A stretch of 64,000 bases of DNA, taken from NCBI GenBank assembly GCA_963668655.2, contig CAXXPQ010000001.1, positions 496,001 through 560,000 of the forward strand, given 5' to 3'. Positions 45,528-52,330 of the stretch are shown here, one piece after another; position 1 is the stretch's first letter, and each line of letters opens with the position of its first letter. Below the pieces are notes generated by a model. The model was not told the origin of the DNA and did not search any database. It was given only the letters and a program-made list of their open reading frames with translations. This stretch comes from G963668655 sp963668655. GTDB taxonomy: Bacteria > Myxococcota_A > SURF-8. The position numbers were made by a program, and so were the translations under genes.

Positions 45528-46862
45528 ATGGCTCCTTTCGATCTGGCACAGAACGTTTCCACGGCGGTCTTCTACATGATCTACCTCGCCATCGGCATGG
45601 GTTTCGGCGCGGTGCTGGAGATGTCCGGCTTCGGGGATTCGCGCAAACTGGCCGCCCAGTTTTACCTGAAGGATATGACGGTCCTGAAGGTCATGTTCAC
45701 GGGCATCATCGTGGCCTCCACGCTGATTTTCCTGAGCACCTCTCTGGGGTTGCTGGACTACGACCGCGTGTGGGTCAACCCCACCTATCTCTGGCCCGGC
45801 ATCATGGGGGGGCTCATCATGGGCGTGGGCTTCGTCATCGGCGGCTTCTGCCCGGGAACGTCCCTGGTGGCGTCCAGCACGCTGAAAATCGACGGGATTT
45901 TCTTCGTCTTCGGCGTGGCCTTCGGCATCTTCCTGTTCGGCGAAACCGTGGGGAGTTTCCATTCCTTCGCGGATTCCAGCTTCATGGGACGCTTCACGCT
46001 TCCGGAGGGACTCGGTCTGCCCACGGGCGTGGTGTTGATCCTGCTGATCCTGATGGCGCTTCTCATGTTCTGGGGCGGAGAAATCTCCGAACGCTTCTTC
46101 GGAAGTAAAATGGCCTGGAAGGACATTCCCCTACTGCCCGAAAACCGCAGGAAGGCCGCCGCCGCCGGTCTGCTGGTTCTGGCGGTGCTGATCGTGGCGG
46201 CCATCGGCCAGCTGGGGCCCGAGGATCGTTTCGCCCGTATGGCCGACCAGGAAAGGCCGAAGCTCGAAAACCGCGACGTGTACATCCACCCGGGAGAGGT
46301 GGTGGAACTGATGCAGAACGCGGCCATGCGCACGACTATTCTGGATATTCGGAAGGAAAGCGATTTCAACCTCTTCCACGTTCTCGGAGCCTTGAATATT
46401 CCGCCGGAGCGCCTTGACGATCCGGTCCTGATCGGGGATCTGAAAAACGCGCCCGCCAACACCGTGACGTTCGTCATGAGCAACGGCGAGCGGGACAGCA
46501 CGGCAGCCTATAAATATCTGCGCGGCGCGGGCGTCATCAACCTGTACATCGTGGAGGGCGGCGTCAACAAGTGGCTGGACGTGTACAAGATCGATCCCTG
46601 CATCGCGGTGGCGCGTCCCGACGCCGACGAGGCCCGTCCGGAACGACTGCGCTACGCCTTTTTGCAGGCGGTGGGGGCGCGCTCCTACTCCTCGCATCCG
46701 GGCTGCGCCTGCAAGGAGTTCCCCACGGACTGCTTCATGGCCACCCACAAGGCGACGCACGCCCGTCCCACCGTCACCCACGACCCGGCTATTCCCAAGG
46801 TGGAATACACCCGCAAGGTGAAGATCGCGCGGAAAAAGAAACCCCAGGGCGGCTGCGGGTAG
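45528..46862 (+). CDS. YeeE/YedE second half fused to a Cys-less rhodanese domain
   Basis: Encodes 444 residues. Residues 1-200 hold the second YeeE/YedE half with motif GGFCPGTSLVASS and about five helices; a further helix lies at about 206-222. Residues about 250-360 form a rhodanese fold (TTILDIRKESDFNLFHVLGA at its start), but the loop that should begin with the catalytic Cys reads VMSNGERDS, with Ser in its place. The C-terminal 70 residues hold a small Cys cluster (HPGCACKEFPTDC, GGCG end). GGGAG lies upstream of the ATG at 45528, 33 bases after the first half. The soluble part may bind rather than transfer sulfur, or use the tail cysteines. Confidence 0.87.
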   Translation: MAPFDLAQNVSTAVFYMIYLAIGMGFGAVLEMSGFGDSRKLAAQFYLKDMTVLKVMFTGIIVASTLIFLSTSLGLLDYDRVWVNPTYLWPGIMGGLIMGVGFVIGGFCPGTSLVASSTLKIDGIFFVFGVAFGIFLFGETVGSFHSFADSSFMGRFTLPEGLGLPTGVVLILLILMALLMFWGGEISERFFGSKMAWKDIPLLPENRRKAAAAGLLVLAVLIVAAIGQLGPEDRFARMADQERPKLENRDVYIHPGEVVELMQNAAMRTTILDIRKESDFNLFHVLGALNIPPERLDDPVLIGDLKNAPANTVTFVMSNGERDSTAAYKYLRGAGVINLYIVEGGVNKWLDVYKIDPCIAVARPDADEARPERLRYAFLQAVGARSYSSHPGCACKEFPTDCFMATHKATHARPTVTHDPAIPKVEYTRKVKIARKKKPQGGCG

Positions 46863-47154
46863 ACAAGGCGTCGTTCGGGCACGGTTCCGTTTTGTCTCAC
46901 TCCGGGGATGGAGGTGCGACATTTCGCCCCACCCGGGAAAAATCCGACGAGAACGCCGTCATTTCAACCGTTTCCCTCTCGTCGTTTCCCTCGCGTTTTC
47001 CGGGCGGGACATTTTGCCCCACCCGCAGGCTTCCGTTTTCGTTTCGTCCGCCATACGGATATTTCGGATAATTCAATAATTACGGCCTGTTGAAATCCTG
47101 GTCCGTTTCTTGCTCTTTGTTGGGTCGCCAACGACGGCGAGGAGCGTGGACACC
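46863..47154. other. Intergenic region with a direct repeat
   Basis: 292 bases after the octahaem operon. It contains a 20-base direct repeat (46916-46935 and 47005-47024) and an AT-rich stretch at 47068-47082 just before the kinase gene that may hold a -10 box. No gene is supported. Confidence 0.5.
46916..47024 (+). repeat. Pair of 20-base direct repeats
   Basis: Copies at 46916-46935 and 47005-47024 agree in 18 of 20 positions, sharing ACATTT and GCCCCACCCG. They are 89 bases apart. They could be binding sites for a regulator of the kinase gene or remains of a mobile element. Confidence 0.7.
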
Positions 47155-48867
47155 ATGGAACAAAACGGATCGCAGATTTCCCACCGGGTCGCGCTGGCCA
47201 AGGCCTTCAAACCCACCGACATCTCCCTGAAACGGCTTCGCAACACGATTTTGCTGCGCCTGCTGCTGGTGGCCCTGGTTCCCCTTTTGATTCTGTCCGC
47301 CTATTTCCACTATCAATTCAAGGCCACCCTGGAAAAACGGAACAAACTCCAGCTTCAAACCCTGGCTTCCAGCCACGGACAGGCCGTGGACCGCTTCATT
47401 TCCAACAAGATCTCGGCCCTGAACGGCATCGTCGATTCCGATCTCATCAACCTGCCGCCGACGAAGAGCGAGGTGGAAAAACTGCACAAGGTGCTGCAAT
47501 CCCTGGACGACACCATCCTGGACGTGGGCGTCTTCGACCGTAGCGGCAACCACGTCGCCTATTCGGGGCCGTTCGAGTTTCTGGCGGACAAGAACTACCG
47601 CCTGGAGCCCTGGTTCATGGTCCTGATGGCCACCGACCGCCGTTTCTTCATCAGCGATGTCTACCTGGGATATCGGGATCAGCCACACTTCATCATCGCC
47701 GTCAAGGCCGTGCGCGACAATCGTCCCTGGGTGTTGCGTCTGACGGTGAACCTGCACAAATTCCAGCAGTTCGTGGACGACGTTCGCCAGATCGAAAGCG
47801 CCCACGCCTTCATCGTCAACCCGGAGGGCATCTACCAGGTGGCGCCGAAGCGCCTGGGGCTGCCGCTGGACCAGTCTCCGCTTCATAACGCCATCGTGCG
47901 GGAAAGCGTGGGGGTTTTCGAGACCGACATGGACGGCGAGGCCCACCTGGCGGCCCTGCACCGGCTGAAAAACGCGGACTGGCGGCTGGTGGTGGTCCAG
48001 CCCGCCGCCGCCGCCTACGCTCCCATCTACCGCGCGCAGGTGATCGTTGCGATCATCATTCTTCTGGGCATCGTGCTCACGGTCATCGCCTCGCTTCTGG
48101 CGGTCTCCACGCTGATGAGCAAGTACGCCGGTTCGGAGGCCAATCGCGCGGAGCTTATCAGCCAGCTCGTCCAGGCCGGAAAAATGAGCACCATGGGCGA
48201 AATGGCCGCGGGCGTCGCCCACGAAATCAACAACCCGCTGGCGATCATTCTCTCCGAAATCGGAGTGATGGAGGATCTTCTGGACCCGCGCATGAAACAG
48301 ACCTTCGATTACGGGGAGTTTCTGGAGCGCCTGAATTCCATCCGCGAGGAATCCAATCGCTGCCGGAGCATCATTCACAAGCTTCTGGGCTTCGCCAGGC
48401 GGAACAAACCCAGCCTGTCCGATTGCGACCTGAAGTGCGTAGTGGCCCAGACCGCCGAGATGGTGCGAAAGGAACTGCTTCTGGAGAACATCGAGATTAT
48501 CGTGGAGGCGGACGAAAGCCTTCCGCCCATCCACACCGACGAAAACCAGTTGAAGCAGGTGCTCATCAATCTTGTCCGCAACGCGGCCGACGCCATCGGC
48601 AAGACGGGCCGCATCACGATCCAGGCGTTCGACCAGGGGCGCACGGTGAGCCTGATCGTCTCCGATACGGGCGGCGGCATCGCTCCGGAACACATCGAAA
48701 AGATTTTCATACCCTTCTTCACCACCAAGGAAGTCGGGAAGGGAACCGGACTGGGGCTGTCGATCACCCACGGCATCGTCACCGCGCTGGGAGGCACGAT
48801 CAACGTCACCAGCGAGCCCGGCCGGGGCACGGCTTTCGAAATCGTTTTGCCGAAAACGCATGCATAA
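47155..48867 (+). CDS. Membrane sensor histidine kinase (Cache-type)
   Basis: About 570 residues from ATG 47155 (GAGGAG upstream); the frame opens 15 codons earlier without a binding site. A helix at about 32-52 and another at about 295-320 bracket a periplasmic double-Cache-like sensor (VGVFDRSGNHVAYSGP, FIVNPEGIYQVAP). The kinase core has phospho-His near residue 356 in GVAHEINNPLAI, then NLVRNAADAIG, DTGGGIAPEHIEKIF and GTGLGLSITHGIV. It is immediately followed by four receiver-containing genes on the same strand, so it is the likely phosphodonor, including for the receiver-transporter fusion 11 bases downstream. Confidence 0.93.
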   Translation: MEQNGSQISHRVALAKAFKPTDISLKRLRNTILLRLLLVALVPLLILSAYFHYQFKATLEKRNKLQLQTLASSHGQAVDRFISNKISALNGIVDSDLINLPPTKSEVEKLHKVLQSLDDTILDVGVFDRSGNHVAYSGPFEFLADKNYRLEPWFMVLMATDRRFFISDVYLGYRDQPHFIIAVKAVRDNRPWVLRLTVNLHKFQQFVDDVRQIESAHAFIVNPEGIYQVAPKRLGLPLDQSPLHNAIVRESVGVFETDMDGEAHLAALHRLKNADWRLVVVQPAAAAYAPIYRAQVIVAIIILLGIVLTVIASLLAVSTLMSKYAGSEANRAELISQLVQAGKMSTMGEMAAGVAHEINNPLAIILSEIGVMEDLLDPRMKQTFDYGEFLERLNSIREESNRCRSIIHKLLGFARRNKPSLSDCDLKCVVAQTAEMVRKELLLENIEIIVEADESLPPIHTDENQLKQVLINLVRNAADAIGKTGRITIQAFDQGRTVSLIVSDTGGGIAPEHIEKIFIPFFTTKEVGKGTGLGLSITHGIVTALGGTINVTSEPGRGTAFEIVLPKTHA

Positions 48868-48878
48868 AGGAAATCGAC

Positions 48879-50906
48879 ATGGCTGACAATCACAAGGATA
48901 TTCTGATCGTTGACGACGAGGTGAAGTGGACGGAGAACCTGGCCAGGCGGCTTAAACTGCGGGATCTGAGCGTGCATACCGTCAATCGCGGCGAGGAGGC
49001 CATCCGGCAGGTGCGCCTCTACGACTACGACGTGGTGCTCTTGGACCTGAAGATGCCCGGCATGAGCGGGGAGGAAGTCCTGAAGGAAATCAAGAACCTG
49101 CAACCTACCTGCCAGGTGATCGTCCTCACCGGACACGCCACCTACCAGTCCGCCACCCAGATCGGCCGCCTGGACGCCTACGCCTTCCACGAGAAAACGC
49201 TCGACTTCGACGAACTGCTGTCCGAGATCGACATGGCGAAGCGGGACCGCGTGAACCTTCTGGCCCGCTACGACAAACTGCCCGAAGCCAGTCCGAGCCT
49301 GCGGCAGAGGCTGATGGGCGTCACCAATTACCGGCCGCTCTTCATCCTGATCGGTTTCCTGCTGTTCGGACTGATCCTGCTTCTGCCCGCTCCGGATTCC
49401 ATACGAGAACTGGTGTCCACGCCCAAAAGCGGCCGGATGGGCGACGCCATCGGCGGATACGCGTCCTATCAGAAAATGTCCGTGGGCCAGGCCATCAAGG
49501 ACTACTACGGCAAGGAAGCCGGCCTGGTGAAAGGCGCGGGAGAAAATCTGTCCGAAAACACGGCGGTTTTCAAGGTCAAGATCATGATCGGCCTGCTGAT
49601 ACTTGCGGCCTTCTTCTGGGGAACGGGGGCCATTCCCATCGGTTTCACCGCCATCCTCATCGCGGTGGTGATGTACTGGTTCCGGATCATGCCACCGGAA
49701 CTGGTGGCCAAAAGTTTCCTGAAGGATTCGGTGCTGTTCATTTTCGGCGTACTGGCCATGTCCGTGGGAATCGCCAAGACCGGCCTGGACCGCCGCATCG
49801 GCGTGTTGCTGCTGGGACTGAGCAGCAATATGCGGCGGTTTCTGTTCATCTTCGTTCCGCTGTTTTCGGTCACCGCCTCGTTCATCTCCGAGCACGCTCT
49901 GGTGGCCTTCATCACGCCGATCATGCTGGTGGTCTACATGGCCTCCATCCGTACGGCGGGGCTGAAAAGCGACAAATACCTGGCCATGCTGCTTCTTCTC
50001 ATCGTCACCTGGGCCGGGAACATCGGCGGGCCGGGCTCGCCCAGCGCGGGCGGTCGCAACGCCATCATGCTGGGTATTCTGAAGGATTACGGCGTCGCGC
50101 CCTCCTACGGGGATTGGGTCATGTACGGCCTGCCCTTCGTGCCGGTCATGGCGCTGGTGATTGGGCTGTACTTCTACCTGTTCATCGCGCGCAAGGTGAA
50201 GGTCAAAAACATCAACATCGCGGAGATCGTCAAGGCCGAATCCCGGCGGCTGGGCCCCATGGTGCGGAAGGAATACCTGATGGCGGCGGTGCTCATCGTG
50301 GTGATTCTGGGCTGGATCACGCTTTCGACCACCTTCGGCATGGCGGGGCCGGTCCTTCTGGGCCTCTTGCTCATGTCGCTTTTGCGGCTGGTGCGCTGGA
50401 CGGACATCACGCGCATCAACTGGGAGGTGGTGGCCCTGTACGCCGCCGCGACGGCCCTGGGCAAGGGCCTGGCCATGACCGGAGCGGCGCTGTACATCGC
50501 CAAGGGATTTCTGGCCGTTCTGCCCGAATCCATGAGTTCCGGGGCCGGGCTGGCGGTGGCCGTCAGCACGCTGACCGGCGTTCTGACCAACTTTATGAGC
50601 GACGGCGCCACCGTGTCGGCCGTGGGCCCCATCACGGTGCCCATGGCGGTGCTGGCCAAGACGCATCCGTGGATGATCGGCCTGGCCACGGCCTTCGCTT
50701 CGTCCTTCGCGCACATTCTCATTATCGGCACGCCGAACAACGCCATCGTCTACGCCCTGGCGGAAAACCCCGAGACGGGCGAGCGGCTCATCACGCTGGG
50801 AGATTTCGCCAGGCACGGCTTGGCGATCTTCGCGCTTTCGCTTCTGGTTCTCTGGATCTGGATCATCGCGATTTACTGGAACTGGCTGGGCTTTCCGCCC
50901 GTATAA
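48879..50906 (+). CDS. Response-regulator receiver fused to SLC13/DASS-type anion transporter
   Basis: About 675 residues from ATG 48879. Residues 5-125 are a complete receiver domain: DDE at 12-14, phosphoacceptor Asp 56 in LLDLKMPGMSG, Thr 84 in LTGHAT and Lys 106. From about residue 152 the chain has some eleven hydrophobic helices of the divalent anion:sodium symporter superfamily (FWGTGAIPIGFTAILIAVV, NIGGPGSPSAGGRNAIML, LTNFMSDGATVSAVGPI, IIGTPNNAIVYAL). The two SN/GT-type hairpin motifs for sodium and substrate are recognisable. The fusion is continuous, with no stop or frameshift. Substrate is unknown; dicarboxylates or sulfur oxyanions fit the family and context. Phosphorylation by the adjacent kinase could gate transport. 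Confidence 0.9.
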   Translation: MADNHKDILIVDDEVKWTENLARRLKLRDLSVHTVNRGEEAIRQVRLYDYDVVLLDLKMPGMSGEEVLKEIKNLQPTCQVIVLTGHATYQSATQIGRLDAYAFHEKTLDFDELLSEIDMAKRDRVNLLARYDKLPEASPSLRQRLMGVTNYRPLFILIGFLLFGLILLLPAPDSIRELVSTPKSGRMGDAIGGYASYQKMSVGQAIKDYYGKEAGLVKGAGENLSENTAVFKVKIMIGLLILAAFFWGTGAIPIGFTAILIAVVMYWFRIMPPELVAKSFLKDSVLFIFGVLAMSVGIAKTGLDRRIGVLLLGLSSNMRRFLFIFVPLFSVTASFISEHALVAFITPIMLVVYMASIRTAGLKSDKYLAMLLLLIVTWAGNIGGPGSPSAGGRNAIMLGILKDYGVAPSYGDWVMYGLPFVPVMALVIGLYFYLFIARKVKVKNINIAEIVKAESRRLGPMVRKEYLMAAVLIVVILGWITLSTTFGMAGPVLLGLLLMSLLRLVRWTDITRINWEVVALYAAATALGKGLAMTGAALYIAKGFLAVLPESMSSGAGLAVAVSTLTGVLTNFMSDGATVSAVGPITVPMAVLAKTHPWMIGLATAFASSFAHILIIGTPNNAIVYALAENPETGERLITLGDFARHGLAIFALSLLVLWIWIIAIYWNWLGFPPV

Positions 50907-50943
50907 CCGGCTTAAAAAGCAAGCCGCTCGACAGGAGGTAAGC

Positions 50944-51435
50944 ATGGAAAGGCAAATCCGATTGCTGTTCGTGGACGACGAAAAGAAGTTTCTGGACAAC
51001 ATGACCACCCGCTTGCGCCTGCGGGACATCGATGTCAGCGAGTTTTCGGACAGCGGCGAGGCGCTGGAAGCCGTGGAGGCGGGCCGCCGCTTCGACGTGG
51101 CCCTTTTGGACCTGAAAATGCCCGGCATGGACGGAGAGGAACTGCTCGGCCGCATCAAGGCCCACGATCCGACGGTGGAGGTCGTGATTCTCACCGGACA
51201 CGGCTCCATCCATTCGGCCGCCAGCCTGACCCGCTCGGGCGCGTACGAGTATCTTTTGAAACCCTGCGAACTGGACGACGTCATCAAGGCCATCAGCAGC
51301 GCCTTCTCGAAGCGTCTGAAGGCCATGGGAAAGAAACACGCCGAACTGGTGGAGGAAATCATGAATCGCGCGGTGGGAATGAGTCCCATCGAACTGTTGA
51401 CGGAGTTGCGCAACCTGGAACAACTGGATCTATGA
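50944..51435 (+). CDS. Single-domain response regulator with helical tail
   Basis: Encodes 163 residues. The receiver domain is intact: DDE at 11-13, Asp 56 in LLDLKMPGMDG, Thr in LTGHGS and Lys in LLKPCE. About 40 residues of helical tail follow (KRLKAMGKKHAELVEEIMNR), with no DNA-binding domain. Sequence around the phosphorylation site is close to the receiver of the transporter fusion (RLRLRD, LLDLKMPG), suggesting duplication. AGGAGG lies before the ATG at 50944. Its stop overlaps the next ATG as ATGA. Confidence 0.92.
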   Translation: MERQIRLLFVDDEKKFLDNMTTRLRLRDIDVSEFSDSGEALEAVEAGRRFDVALLDLKMPGMDGEELLGRIKAHDPTVEVVILTGHGSIHSAASLTRSGAYEYLLKPCELDDVIKAISSAFSKRLKAMGKKHAELVEEIMNRAVGMSPIELLTELRNLEQLDL

Positions 51436-51812
51436 TCGTCGCCTCCCGGGAACTTGAAAACGACGAGGAACGCGGTATGACGAAGGAAAAACCGCTACGC
51501 ATCCTGGTCGCCGAGGGCGATCGGGAGATGCTGGACCTTTTAAAACGGGTTCTGGCCCGGGGGGGTTACGAAGTGCTGGGCGTTTCGGACGGCCGAAGCG
51601 TCGTCCAGATTTCGGCCGACGACGGCGCGCCGCCTGATTCGCCATCCGACGACGACGCTCGCTCGCAGCGGCGTTCCCTGGAAGCGATGGAGCGTTCGTA
51701 CATCGAACAGGTGTTGGCGGAATGCCGGGGAAACCGGTCCCGGGCGGCCCGGATCCTGGGCATCAACCGCCGGACGCTGGCCCGTAAAATGAAGCAGTAC
51801 GAGGAACGGTGA
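51432..51812 (+). CDS. Truncated receiver joined to a Fis-type helix-turn-helix
   Basis: Encodes 126 residues from ATG 51432 (coupled by ATGA); ATG 51477 with GAGGAA upstream is an alternative. Residues about 20-65 resemble only the first third of a receiver (LRILVAEGDREMLDLLKRVL), lacking the phosphorylation site. Residues 85-125 are a Fis/NtrC-type DNA-binding domain (SYIEQVLAECRGNRSRAARI, then INRRTLARKMKQY). The AAA+ domain expected between them is absent, so it cannot activate sigma-54 directly. It could be a stripped-down NtrC relative acting as the DNA-binding output of this phosphorelay. Confidence 0.82.
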   Translation: MIVASRELENDEERGMTKEKPLRILVAEGDREMLDLLKRVLARGGYEVLGVSDGRSVVQISADDGAPPDSPSDDDARSQRRSLEAMERSYIEQVLAECRGNRSRAARILGINRRTLARKMKQYEER

Positions 51813-51851
51813 GTTTCGATTTCGCCAATCCGCCGCCAACGGGAGTTTCTT

Positions 51852-52220
51852 ATGACCAAAGATGCACGAATCCTTCTTGTGGATGATGAAAAAGCCTTTG
51901 CCGACGCCCTGGCCAAACGGCTCGACCGCCGGGGTTTTTCCGTTCAGGTCGCCTACTCGGCCGCCGAGGCCCGGCGCGCAGCGGCCGAAAGCTCCTATAC
52001 GGCCGCCATTCTTGACGTGAATCTTCCGGACGGAAACGGCCACGCCCTGTTCAATGAAATCACCGCCCTGCAACCCGGAATCCGGGTGCTGATGCTGACG
52101 GGCTACGGCGATTTGCAGAAGGCGTTCGAACTGGGAAAGAAAGGGTTGTACCGCTATTTCGGAAAACCATGCGAGATCGAAGAGTTGGAACAGGCGCTGC
52201 TTTCTTCCATGAATGAATAA
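51852..52220 (+). CDS. Single-domain response regulator
   Basis: Encodes 122 residues, just one receiver domain: DDE at 11-13, Asp 55 in AILDVNLPDGNG, Thr in LTGYGD and Lys in FGKPCE. No output domain. CheY-like proteins of this kind pass phosphate on or bind a target directly. It is the last gene of the kinase / receiver-transporter cluster. A start preceded by GGGAG at 51852 is well supported. Confidence 0.9.
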   Translation: MTKDARILLVDDEKAFADALAKRLDRRGFSVQVAYSAAEARRAAAESSYTAAILDVNLPDGNGHALFNEITALQPGIRVLMLTGYGDLQKAFELGKKGLYRYFGKPCEIEELEQALLSSMNE

Positions 52221-52261
52221 GCGGCGGGAGTCCCGCTGAAACAGGCGCATCCTTGAAAAGA

Positions 52262-52290
52262 TGGCAAGTCGGATCGTTCCGTGTTACAAT
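52262..52290 (+). promoter_or_regulatory. Candidate promoter of the AMIN-domain gene
   Basis: TGGCAA (52262-52267), 17-base spacer, TACAAT (52285-52290), about 40 bases before the GTG start. The -10 is good, the -35 weak. Confidence 0.45.
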
Positions 52291-52330
52291 CCAGCCGTCT
52301 ACTGAATGGATTCCACACGGAGGAACCCGG

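Noticed and set aside
48375..51413. 1012-residue minus-strand open frame
   Set aside because: Antisense to the receiver-transporter gene; rich in His, Arg and Gln without any domain pattern.
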